A model generated the notes under the pieces. The model was not told the origin of the DNA and made no database searches. It saw only the letters and a list, made by a program, of their open reading frames with translations. The position numbers and the translations under genes were made by a program. Positions 15,726-22,735 of a DNA stretch of 42,143 nt are shown piece by piece (positions within the stretch are counted from its first letter, which is position 1; each line of letters begins with the position of its first letter). Location of the stretch: NCBI GenBank assembly GCA_017545225.1, contig JAFWPR010000131.1, positions 1-42,143 on the forward strand, given 5' to 3'. Origin of the DNA: Clostridia bacterium (lineage in GTDB: Bacteria; Bacillota; Clostridia; Oscillospirales; CAG-272).

Positions 15726-17015
15726 TTAATGCGCCGCTTCCTGCGCCTCGAAATATTCCGGAAGACCGCTCACCTTGACCGCTGGAACGAGCGCTTTAGC
15801 GTATTCTCCGACCGCGCCGCCGTAGGATCGCCCGATATATTTGAAAAACGCGTAGAACGGCACGCCGTTTTCGTATTCGATACGGACAGAGTCGTAATCC
15901 TCAAAATCGATGAATTTCTGCTCCGCTACGCAAAGCGGGCAGCAGTGACCCCCGAAAACGTAACCGAGCGAAAGGAGACGCTCCGCTTCATTGAGCGGAA
16001 CGAGCGCTTCGTACGAATGGGAGGAACAGATCTCCGCCGGCGTGCAGCGGAAGTGACGGAATATGATACTGCTGCTGCTGAACGTCCCCGCGCTTCCGCT
16101 GAAGCGGACCGTGATATTGTCCGAGCACCGACAGACGCCGAAATCGACGCCGTTTGCCGCCGCGTCGTAATACTGCGCCGTCAGACTCGACAGACCGTTG
16201 CCGTCGTACGATCTTCCGACTGAAACGTCACGCAGATCGACGCCGAACAATTCGCATAGCGTCATGCGAAGAGGCTCAAGCGACCGTTTGATCGTCTCGT
16301 CGTCTTTCGTCGGGTCGGGTACGGCGACTAAACCGTTGATATCAACGTTATCCCAAAGCGATCCGATGCTGAATACGTCATTCGTCGGCGACTCGTAAAA
16401 GATGAGAAAAACGCCCCCCGTCACTATCTCCGCTTCATATTCCGTTGGAAGAGACGATATCGTACTTTTTTCAATTTCGTATTCCGGCTTTTCAATACCG
16501 AGCGCAGCGCAGACGCCTTCGAGATACTTTTCACCGAAAGCGGAGGCGCCTTCGGGCGTTGCCGGGACCGACGGCGAAGAGATACTGTATACGGCGATAC
16601 TGTTCGTTGCGGGAACCGCCGAATTGCCGTAATTCAACCCGTCCGACGACGGAGAATATTCCGTCGTATACGCGTTGGTCGATTTCATATCCGTATCCTT
16701 AAATAATTCCGCGATCTGTTCGGCTGTAAAGACCGGGGCTCCGGGGACCGGATCGGTCGGCTCGTCGTCTTTCGCTTTTTCCGAAGCGGGTGCGCTCACG
16801 GATCCGCTCGCCGCCTCAACGACCGTCCGGGCGGCGGGCTCTTTTTGCGAAAACGCGAGCGACAGAAGGACCGCCGCCAGGATCGCCGCCGAAGCCGTCG
16901 CGGCGACTGCGACCGGGGCGGCAAAGCCGCTCGGCGCCGTCTTTTCGCGGGAAACGCGATCGATCAGAGCTCCGTCGATCTTCGCCATTGCGTTAAAAAA
17001 ACTGTTTTCGTTCAT
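15726..17015 (-). CDS. Single-pass membrane protein coupled to an XRE/sigma-4 regulator (candidate anti-sigma factor or sensor)
   Basis: A 429-residue protein that I do not recognise. A cytoplasmic segment of about 28 residues (MNENSFFNAMAKIDGALIDR...) precedes one membrane helix (about 30-52, Ala/Val-rich). A Pro/Ser/Glu-rich linker of about 60 residues and a large, probably extracellular domain with several cysteines (VCRCSD, HCCPLC) follow. Its ATG overlaps the stop codon of the upstream regulator (ATGA), an arrangement frequent for sigma/anti-sigma pairs. The short cytoplasmic part is therefore a candidate regulator-binding segment, but it lacks a recognisable zinc anti-sigma motif. I chose this start because a longer in-frame extension to 17243 would lie inside the regulator gene. 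Confidence 0.6.
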   Translation of the reverse strand: MNENSFFNAMAKIDGALIDRVSREKTAPSGFAAPVAVAATASAAILAAVLLSLAFSQKEPAARTVVEAASGSVSAPASEKAKDDEPTDPVPGAPVFTAEQIAELFKDTDMKSTNAYTTEYSPSSDGLNYGNSAVPATNSIAVYSISSPSVPATPEGASAFGEKYLEGVCAALGIEKPEYEIEKSTISSLPTEYEAEIVTGGVFLIFYESPTNDVFSIGSLWDNVDINGLVAVPDPTKDDETIKRSLEPLRMTLCELFGVDLRDVSVGRSYDGNGLSSLTAQYYDAAANGVDFGVCRCSDNITVRFSGSAGTFSSSSIIFRHFRCTPAEICSSHSYEALVPLNEAERLLSLGYVFGGHCCPLCVAEQKFIDFEDYDSVRIEYENGVPFYAFFKYIGRSYGGAVGEYAKALVPAVKVSGLPEYFEAQEAAH

Positions 17016-17464
17016 TTCAGGATCTCCTTCAAGTATTTTCGGAACTTCGTTCGCGTCTTTGAAAGACGGCTTCTTACGTGGTTTTCGCCGATCGAATAAA
17101 CGGAAGCGATCTCCGAGTGGCTCATCAGGTGATAGTACCGCTTGATGAAAATATCCGCCTCTCTTTTGCCTACCCTTTTCAAAAACGCATTCAGCGCCGC
17201 GACGAGTTCGTCCTCCGATATTTCGGTACCTTCCGGAAGGCATTCCCCAAGTTCTTCAAACAGCAGTTCGTCTTTTCGGACAATGTCGTCAGCGGATACG
17301 CCGAGGGTGAGAGCGATCCTTTCAATCATCGGATAATCAGGCCTTCTCACCCCGTTTTCCCATTTTGAAACGAGGTCTCTCGAAACGAATAGTTCTCTTG
17401 CAAGATCGTCCTGCGTCATCTCGCGTTCTTTTCTGATCGCGGCAATCGAATTGCCGATATTCAT
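17012..17464 (-). CDS. XRE-type HTH fused to a sigma-70 region-4-like domain
   Basis: A 150-residue protein. Residues 1-65 form a Cro/CI-type HTH: SIAAIRKEREMTQDDLAREL, then VSRDLVSKWENG, then PDYPMIERIALTLGV. After an acidic linker, residues about 85-150 resemble sigma-70 region 4: ADIFIKRYYHLMSHSEIA, then SIGENHVRSRLSKTRTKF and RKYL. Sigma region 2 is absent; the XRE domain occupies its place. It could therefore be a DNA-bound regulator that borrows region-4 contacts rather than a true sigma factor. AAAGGAGG sits 8 bases before the chosen ATG; a GTG one codon earlier is less well spaced. It is co-transcribed with the membrane protein at 15726. Confidence 0.75.
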   Translation of the reverse strand: MNIGNSIAAIRKEREMTQDDLARELFVSRDLVSKWENGVRRPDYPMIERIALTLGVSADDIVRKDELLFEELGECLPEGTEISEDELVAALNAFLKRVGKREADIFIKRYYHLMSHSEIASVYSIGENHVRSRLSKTRTKFRKYLKEILK

Positions 17465-17782
17465 CACGGGGACCTCCTTTCATTGGTTTCGATTATATTG
17501 TATCTCCCGGCGAGCGGTTTGTACAGGGACAGTTCGCACCCGAAGCGGGTAATGGTAAAATGTCCCGGCAAAAGAGAAAAGGGTATGACGTGAACTCCAC
17601 CTGTTTGTACGAACACTAAAACATTTTACCTGTTTCTTCGGCGATTTCTCTTTCATAATCCTTTATGTGTCGTAAATAAACAGAAAATACAACACCTCCC
17701 ATGGCAGATTTTTAAATTCCGCCATGGGAGGATTTTTCTATTATCCGCTTTTTGCGGACTTGTTTAATTCGTGCGCCTTTTT
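17465..17782. other. Non-coding gap with a -10 box, inverted repeats and hairpin
   Basis: No gene is seen. TATAAT at 17492-17497 on the minus strand could serve the XRE/sigma-4 gene, but no good -35 box is in place, which may mean activator or alternative-sigma dependence. GGTAAAATGT (17554-17563) and ACATTTTACC (17621-17630) are a perfect inverted pair. TTTGTAC occurs at 17518 and 17604 or so, and GGGACA/TGTCCC flank 17525-17566. The tract could be the residue of an insertion-sequence end. Confidence 0.5.
17695..17737 (+). terminator. Terminator-like hairpin with no plus-strand gene upstream
   Basis: An 11-bp stem (17695-17705 with 17721-17731), 15-base loop, then ATTTTT on the plus strand. 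The nearest plus-strand gene is far upstream and already terminated. It may end an unseen small RNA or belong to the relic tract; on the minus strand it follows the acyltransferase gene. Confidence 0.5.
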
Positions 17783-19054
17783 TCAAGCAAGTCCCGGCGG
17801 GCACGGTCTGCCGATCTCACGACGGTGCTTGAAATAAAGCTCTTCCGTGGCGAGCGCCATCTTCGTGACAGCGAATTCGCAGTCGTGCGGGTATATATAC
17901 CAGGTATCGTCGAGCGTGTTGAGATCGACGCAGTCGCCGTGTTTTCCGAGGTATTCGTATTCGATATGGCAGGAGTAAAGCGTCGGGACGGGCTTGAGCA
18001 TCTCGAACGGGTCGCCGTCGACGTCGGTCCCGCGGACGGTGAAGCCGTTCATATCGTGGATCATCGTTCCCTCTCCGAGACGGATGAAGCGGCGGGCGTT
18101 CGGAAGCGTGTCGACCGTTACGGGCATCTCGCCAGTCGAGTACGTTCCCGCCTCGACCTCGGCGCGGACGTTTTTCCTCTCCCACTCGTACCAGTCGGGG
18201 ATATGGGAAAACTCGGTCACTCCGTCGTCTCCCGACAGTTCGCCGAGGGTCGACATCGTCCACGTTTTTCCGCATTCGGCGCAGATGAGTTTGTCGCCCT
18301 TCGACGTCATCTTATATTCCCTGCCGCACGCGGGGCACTGATAGAGGACCTTGTGAAGCCCCTCCGCCCTTTTCGGATAAGGGGTCTCTATCCCACGCTC
18401 CTTCTGCCACGCGAAGTCGTCGTATTGATACGCCGCGACGATCTTTTCGTTGATCTCGTCGATCGAAGCGCCGTTCAGTTCTTCCGGAGTGTAAAGGACG
18501 TTCATCTCCGCCTCGGTCGGCTTCACGCCCCGGTCGTGAAGGTTCCAGAACGGGGAGTTGACGTGGTGCCCGTGACACATGAACGTCACGACCGGAACTT
18601 TAAGAAGTTTGCAGAGCCGTCCGAGAGCGGCCGGAAGAACGGCGGTCGTTCCGCAGAGGGAATAGCGCGCCTCGGGGTAAAGGACGATGACGTCGCCGTT
18701 TTTTACTACGCGGGAAAGCTGTTTTATGAGAACGAGGTCGTTCGTGAATTTGCGCTTGCAGATGCCGCCGACGTTGCGGAGCAGTTTTTCCCTGCCGATG
18801 AAGCCGTCGATCGCGACGACGTAATTGGCGCGCTGAGGCCAGATCGCCGCTGTCAACGCCTTGAAATCCATGAACGCGTTGTGGTTGCACAGCACGAGAT
18901 AGGGCGGTTTGAGGTCTTCACACCGTGTCTTCGTGATCTTGAGTTTGTGCTTCTTAACGTCGGGCATACACAAGAGATAGGTCAGGGGACGCAGGTACCA
19001 CTTCGTCCTCACGGGAGGCGCTTTCATATCGAAGCGCTTGAATTCTTTTTTCAT
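17783..19054 (-). CDS. PlsC-like acyltransferase with zinc ribbon and C-terminal extra domain
   Basis: A 423-residue protein. The N-terminal half is an acyltransferase: HX4D box in CNHNAFMDF and YPEARYSLCG as second block. Residues about 240-265 form a zinc ribbon with two CxxC pairs (CPACG...CAECG). The last 150 residues are beta-rich by eye and include DMNGFTVRG and YSCHIEYEYLGKHG, possibly a PH-like fold; I do not recognise it with confidence. It probably transfers acyl chains in membrane lipid synthesis. The ATG has only a weak GGAT ribosome site. The added domains exceed the usual 200-250 residues of PlsC enzymes. Confidence 0.82.
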   Translation of the reverse strand: MKKEFKRFDMKAPPVRTKWYLRPLTYLLCMPDVKKHKLKITKTRCEDLKPPYLVLCNHNAFMDFKALTAAIWPQRANYVVAIDGFIGREKLLRNVGGICKRKFTNDLVLIKQLSRVVKNGDVIVLYPEARYSLCGTTAVLPAALGRLCKLLKVPVVTFMCHGHHVNSPFWNLHDRGVKPTEAEMNVLYTPEELNGASIDEINEKIVAAYQYDDFAWQKERGIETPYPKRAEGLHKVLYQCPACGREYKMTSKGDKLICAECGKTWTMSTLGELSGDDGVTEFSHIPDWYEWERKNVRAEVEAGTYSTGEMPVTVDTLPNARRFIRLGEGTMIHDMNGFTVRGTDVDGDPFEMLKPVPTLYSCHIEYEYLGKHGDCVDLNTLDDTWYIYPHDCEFAVTKMALATEELYFKHRREIGRPCPPGLA

Positions 19055-19177
19055 ATCGAATCATCCGTTCAAGGTTGATTTTTTCTTTTCGGATGAGAAT
19101 ATTTTACCACAAAAGCGCGGCCGTTTCAATAAGGCGCGGTAAGCCCGGGAAAAATGACGGAAAAATTAAAATTCCTG

Positions 19178-19206
19178 TTGACAACAGTCCCCGCGTTTGC
19201 TATAAT
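19178..19206 (+). promoter_or_regulatory. Perfect consensus promoter of tRNA-Thr
   Basis: TTGACA (19178-19183), a 17-base spacer and TATAAT (19201-19206). The tRNA begins 12 bases after the -10 box. Confidence 0.9.
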
Positions 19207-19218
19207 ATGTCCGTTGAC

Positions 19219-19291
19219 GCTGATGTAGCGCAGTCGGTAGCGCACGTCATTGGTAATGACGAGGTCACGGGTTCGAATCCCGTCATCAGCT
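19219..19291 (+). tRNA. tRNA-Thr (anticodon GGT)
   Basis: A 73-base tRNA. The acceptor stem GCTGATG pairs with CATCAGC and the discriminator base is T. The D arm contains AGCGCAGTCGGTAGCGC, the anticodon loop is TTGGTAA, and the T loop is TTCGAAT. CCA is not encoded, so it must be added after transcription. The 3' half is mirrored by an inverted copy just downstream. Confidence 0.95.
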
Positions 19292-19330
19292 GAAAAGGGC
19301 ATCCCGTTTGGGATGCCCTTTTCAGCTGAT
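19285..19330 (+). terminator. Terminator whose stem includes the tRNA 3' end
   Basis: Arms 19285-19305 and 19310-19330 pair perfectly around a GTTT loop. The left arm contains the last seven bases of the tRNA. Extending outward, 19272-19282 of the tRNA also pairs with 19340-19350 after a 7-base bulge. Confidence 0.8.
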
Positions 19331-19645
19331 GAATTGAATCGGGATTCGAAGGCGGCGCGTGTCAGAAAACAGTCCGGTGCGGACAGACTGTCGTTACCGT
19401 ATTCGCTCGCTACCGCTGTCCGCCCGAATTTCGCGCGGCAAGCGCGAAATTCCTGAAGTTACCGCAACACGTCACTTCGTGTACGTAAAATTCCGCGTGA
19501 GTTGGGTTTGACCCTTACTCACGCGGAATTTTATCCTGCTTGCTTTGCAAGCAGACGAATCCCGCCGCGCCAAAGGCGCGGAATGTTTGATATGCGGTTT
19601 TTTATAAACAAACCCGACGGTTTTCAATCCCGCCGGGTTTGTTTT
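19292..19645. other. Hairpin-rich non-coding tract downstream of tRNA-Thr
   Basis: No convincing gene is seen over 354 bases. Besides the tRNA terminator it holds hairpins at 19427-19449, 19487-19532 (16-bp perfect arms with an inner 4-bp stem), 19536-19554 and 19563-19579. The 19487-19532 hairpin ends in TTTT and could itself be a terminator. The density of perfect stems suggests a structured element or repeat rather than random spacer. Confidence 0.6.
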
Positions 19646-19650
19646 TTATT
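19606..19650. terminator. Terminator of the antiporter operon
   Basis: An 11-bp stem (19606-19616 with 19634-19644) around a 17-base loop. It has T-rich sequence on its right end and an A-rich left side, so it can act on either strand. Confidence 0.75.
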
Positions 19651-20947
19651 TCGTTTCTCCGCTGTCCTTCCGAGCGCGGGACTTCATATCCCGCTTGCCT
19701 CGCGCGCTCTCCGCTCCGGGGACGATCTCTCCCGCTTTCGTGAGAGCGATCTTCGTGAGCGTCGGACCTATCAGCTCGTAGATCAGAACGGAAAAGAGAA
19801 CGACGTTTCTGATAACCGTACCGTCCGCGCCGAGCGATTCCGCCATGACGGACATGCCGAGCGCGACGCCCGCCTGAGGCAGAAGAGTTATACCGAGATA
19901 TTTGACGATATCCGGTTCGCATTTCATCAGTTTCGCCGAAGAACGCGCGCCAATATACTTGCCCGCGGAACGACTGACGATATAGAGCAGCCCGATCGCG
20001 ATAACGGCGAGATCTGCGATAACGCCGAAATCAAGCTCCGCGCCCGACAGGACAAAGAAGAGAATGTAAAGCGGCGCGGTCCAGCGCTCCGTTCTGTCCA
20101 TAAGTTCCTCGGAAACGTCGCACACGTTGCAGAAGACCGTCCCGAGCATCATGCATGCGAGGAGCGAGGAGAAGCCGATCTTCACGGGTCCGATCATGAA
20201 TTCGATCTTCGTCAGAGCGACGGTCAGGAGAACGAACGCGACCGATATCGCCGTTCTTTTGCTCCGGGAGTGGAAGAACTTCTCCGTGAGATTGAAGAGG
20301 AAGCCCATCAGCATTCCGAGGACGAGCGACAGGACGATCTCAACGATCGGGGCAACGGCGACGGACAACACGTCGACAGAGCCGCCCTGAAGAGAACCCG
20401 CTACGCCGAACGAGACGGAAAAGATAACGAGGCCGACCGCGTCGTCGAGCGCGACGATAGGAAGAAGGATCGAGGTGAGGGGACCCTCAGCCTTGTACTG
20501 GCGCACGACCATAAGCGTCGCGGCGGGAGCCGTCGCGGCGGCGATCGCGCCGAGAGTGATTGCGGCGGGGATCGAAAGCTTGTCCGGGACTATGAAGTGA
20601 ACGCCGATAAGAACGGCGTCTACGAGAAGCGTCGCCGCGACCGCCTGAAGAATACCGACCACGGTCGCCTGTTTCCCGTTATGTTTGAGCTGAGACAGAC
20701 GGAACTCGTTTCCGATCGAGAACGCGATGAAGCCCATCGCGACGTCGGATATAAGTCCGAGCGATTTGACCTGTTCAAGCGTGGAGAAGCCGAGGCCCGG
20801 CACGCCGACCCGTCCGAGGACGAAGGGTCCTATAAGAATACCCGCGACGAGGTACGAGGTGACGGCGGGAAGACCCGCCAGTTTCGCAAGACGCGACATC
20901 AGAAGACCCGCCAGAAGCGAGATCCCTATGAGCAGTAAGATTTCCAA
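19646..20947 (-). CDS. Cation:proton antiporter (CPA2-like)
   Basis: A 433-residue integral membrane protein with about 12 hydrophobic segments, resembling Na+/H+ or K+/H+ exchangers of the CPA2/Kef class. Typical segments are VTSYLVAGILIGPFVLG near the N-terminus, FIAFSIGNEF, ATAPAATLMVVRQYKA, and VALDDAVGLVIFSVSFG, with the paired charged residues (DD) expected in the ion path. It ends in a basic tail and has no TrkA-N or other regulatory domain. The start is a TTG at 20947, because an in-frame TAA lies just upstream; AAGAAGG is 11 bases before it, a rather long spacing. It is the last gene of the trmK/nif3 operon and begins 23 bases after nif3. Confidence 0.87.
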   Translation of the reverse strand: MEILLLIGISLLAGLLMSRLAKLAGLPAVTSYLVAGILIGPFVLGRVGVPGLGFSTLEQVKSLGLISDVAMGFIAFSIGNEFRLSQLKHNGKQATVVGILQAVAATLLVDAVLIGVHFIVPDKLSIPAAITLGAIAAATAPAATLMVVRQYKAEGPLTSILLPIVALDDAVGLVIFSVSFGVAGSLQGGSVDVLSVAVAPIVEIVLSLVLGMLMGFLFNLTEKFFHSRSKRTAISVAFVLLTVALTKIEFMIGPVKIGFSSLLACMMLGTVFCNVCDVSEELMDRTERWTAPLYILFFVLSGAELDFGVIADLAVIAIGLLYIVSRSAGKYIGARSSAKLMKCEPDIVKYLGITLLPQAGVALGMSVMAESLGADGTVIRNVVLFSVLIYELIGPTLTKIALTKAGEIVPGAESARGKRDMKSRARKDSGETK

Positions 20948-20970
20948 CTTTAATTACGCCTTCTTCCAAT

Positions 20971-21738
20971 CTAAATGATCCATTGAGGATAACTTTCAAA
21001 TATTTCAGTTTCGATCCCGAGTTCTCCGAGTGCTTTCGCGATCACGGGCAGTACCGGCGCCTCGGAGTGATAGTGGCCCGCCTCGAGCACGGCGATCTTT
21101 CCCGTTTCCGCGCCGTCTTCGGCTCTGTTGTAACCGCATTCGCCTGTCACGAGAACGTCCGCTCCGACGGCCGCCGCGGCGTCGATGAAATCGCCTCCCG
21201 AGCCGCCGACGACGGCAATTTTCGATACTTTGCGCGATGCGTCGCCCGTGACGCGGACGAAGGGCGAACCGAGCGCGTTTTTAACGCGGCGGGCGAATTC
21301 GTCCTGCGTGACCGGAGCGTCGAGCGTTCCTATCCTGCCGATCGTCGGGCACTCTTCGTCGCCGAATTTCCCCGAGACCGCGACTCCGATCTTTTCGGCG
21401 AGCGCGTCGTTCACGCCGCCGTCGGCGGCGTCGAGGCGCGTGTGAAAACTCATGACGGCGACGCCGGAGCGCACCGCCTCGATGATCCTGTCGGGGATCG
21501 CGCCTCCCGCGACTACGGTCTTCGTCCCGCGGAAGATCATCGGGTGATGGGTGACGAGGACTGCCCCCGTCGCCTTCGCGCAAAGGATCGCGTGAAGAGT
21601 CGCGTCAAGCGAGACGACGGCGCGAGCAGCTTCCCTTTCGGGATCTGAGGCGCACATAAGTCCGTCGTTGTCCCACTCCGCGGAAAGGGTCCGCGGCCAC
21701 AGAGCGTCGAGCGCCGAATAAAGTTCGCGAACTTTCAT
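20971..21738 (-). CDS. Nif3-like dinuclear metal centre protein
   Basis: A 255-residue protein of the NIF3 family (YqfO/YbgI-like). Conserved metal-centre segments are visible: EWDNDGLM near the N-terminus, VLVTHHPMIFRGTK, SFHTRLDAADGGVNDALAE, GGSGGDFID, VTGECGYNRAED and AGHYHSE. Members bind two metals and form hexamers, but their biochemical role is not settled; some have been reported as GTP cyclohydrolase-like, which I would not assume here. Its ATG overlaps the trmK stop (ATGA). The trmK-nif3 pairing is widely conserved in Bacillota and supports both calls. Confidence 0.93.
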   Translation of the reverse strand: MKVRELYSALDALWPRTLSAEWDNDGLMCASDPEREAARAVVSLDATLHAILCAKATGAVLVTHHPMIFRGTKTVVAGGAIPDRIIEAVRSGVAVMSFHTRLDAADGGVNDALAEKIGVAVSGKFGDEECPTIGRIGTLDAPVTQDEFARRVKNALGSPFVRVTGDASRKVSKIAVVGGSGGDFIDAAAAVGADVLVTGECGYNRAEDGAETGKIAVLEAGHYHSEAPVLPVIAKALGELGIETEIFESYPQWII

Positions 21739-22454
21739 TTTAATTCAAACCCCCTCGCTTTTGCGATGGCGAATACTTCGGCGAGAAGCGCCTCTTCCCT
21801 CCCGGCGTCGAGGCCGCCTTTTTTTCTGCCTTCGATCTGCACGCGGAGTTTCGCCGCCGTGCGGGTGAGGAACTCGTTCAGGTATTCGTCGGATTCCTCC
21901 GAGCCGATATCGACCCCGAGATAGAGCTCGGCGTCGGTCAGCTCACGCGACACGCCGTCGTACTCCGCGACGATCGCCGTATAGATCTTGTCGCCGGAGC
22001 GGCAGAGTTTTTCGCTCTTCACGTCGTAGCCCATCGTGTAAAGATACCCACGGAGCTCGGGGACCGAACTCATCGGCTGAAGGATCAGCCGCACGCCGGG
22101 CGTCTTCGGGAATTCGGTCGCGCCGATGATGGAGGCGATCAGCTCGCCGCCCATCCCGCAGATGAGCACGTCGGTCACGCCGTACCGCGCGGGGTCGAAT
22201 CCGCGCATGCCGTCGGAGAGAATGAACGTGATCTTATCTCCGACGCCGTATTTCTCCGCGTTCGTCCGCGCCGTGCCGAGCGGCTTGCTGTTTATATCCG
22301 TGGCAACTGCGCGCGGACAGAATCCGCTGCCGACGAGGTATATCGGAACGTATCCGTGATCGGTGCCGATATCCGCGACGACGGCTCCGTCTCTCACCTG
22401 GGAGGCGATCAGGAGCATCCGCTCGTCGAGGACCGGAAGTCGAATTTTATCCAT
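21735..22454 (-). CDS. trmK: tRNA (adenine22-N1)-methyltransferase
   Basis: A 239-residue SAM-dependent methyltransferase. TrmK methylates N1 of adenine 22 in the D-loop of certain tRNAs. The SAM-binding signature is VVADIGTDHGYVPIYLV near the N-terminus; ATDINSKPLGTARTNAEKYG and DVLICGMGGELI follow, with LILQPMSS as the family's later block. A GAGGG ribosome site lies 7 bases before the ATG. It is coupled to nif3 downstream. A C-terminal coiled-coil-like region (EESDEYLNEFLTRTAAKLRV) is also typical of TrmK. Confidence 0.92.
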   Translation of the reverse strand: MDKIRLPVLDERMLLIASQVRDGAVVADIGTDHGYVPIYLVGSGFCPRAVATDINSKPLGTARTNAEKYGVGDKITFILSDGMRGFDPARYGVTDVLICGMGGELIASIIGATEFPKTPGVRLILQPMSSVPELRGYLYTMGYDVKSEKLCRSGDKIYTAIVAEYDGVSRELTDAELYLGVDIGSEESDEYLNEFLTRTAAKLRVQIEGRKKGGLDAGREEALLAEVFAIAKARGFELK

Positions 22455-22475
22455 AAAGCTTCCCTCATAGAATTA

Positions 22476-22498
22476 CAGCGGGATTTTTGATCCCGCTG
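22476..22498. terminator. Stem-loop between the DUF1858 gene and trmK
   Basis: A 9-bp perfect stem (22476-22484 with 22490-22498) with a 5-base loop. It lacks a clear U run on the minus strand, so it may be a partial terminator or processing site. Confidence 0.45.
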
Positions 22499-22510
22499 CT
22501 TTCGTTTCTC

Positions 22511-22711
22511 TTATTTGTTTGAGAAATACTCGTTGAGTTTCGCGACCAGTTCGTCCGCGTCGGTACCGTGTACCGCGCAGGCCTGCTCGATCGTTTCGCT
22601 TCTGGCTCCCGGGCAAGCGAGACAGTGCATCCCGATCTCGAGGAAGAAGCGGCCGGTTTCGATATCGCAGTCGAGAACGTCTCCGATCACCGTGTTTTTC
22701 GTTACTTCCAT
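22511..22711 (-). CDS. DUF1858 redox-disulfide domain protein
   Basis: A 66-residue protein made of a single DUF1858 domain (also called the hybrid-cluster-protein-associated redox disulfide domain). The conserved motif is GMHCLACPGARSETIEQAC, with the CxxC-type cysteine pair; TVIGDVLD precedes it. The role is thought to involve thiol or redox chemistry, but no substrate is known. AAAGGA sits 8 bases before the ATG. It lies between murA and trmK, 24 bases after murA. Confidence 0.9.
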   Translation of the reverse strand: MEVTKNTVIGDVLDCDIETGRFFLEIGMHCLACPGARSETIEQACAVHGTDADELVAKLNEYFSNK

Positions 22712-22735
22712 TTTGTTTATCCTTTCTTTTGAAAA

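Noticed and set aside
19219..19350. Integrated element at tRNA-Thr
   Set aside because: No integrase, excision gene or phage gene lies nearby, so the mirrored tRNA end alone does not prove integration.
19502..20938. 478-residue open frame on the plus strand, opposite the antiporter
   Set aside because: Arg/Asp/Glu-rich shadow of a membrane-protein gene, with no ribosome site and no recognisable motif.
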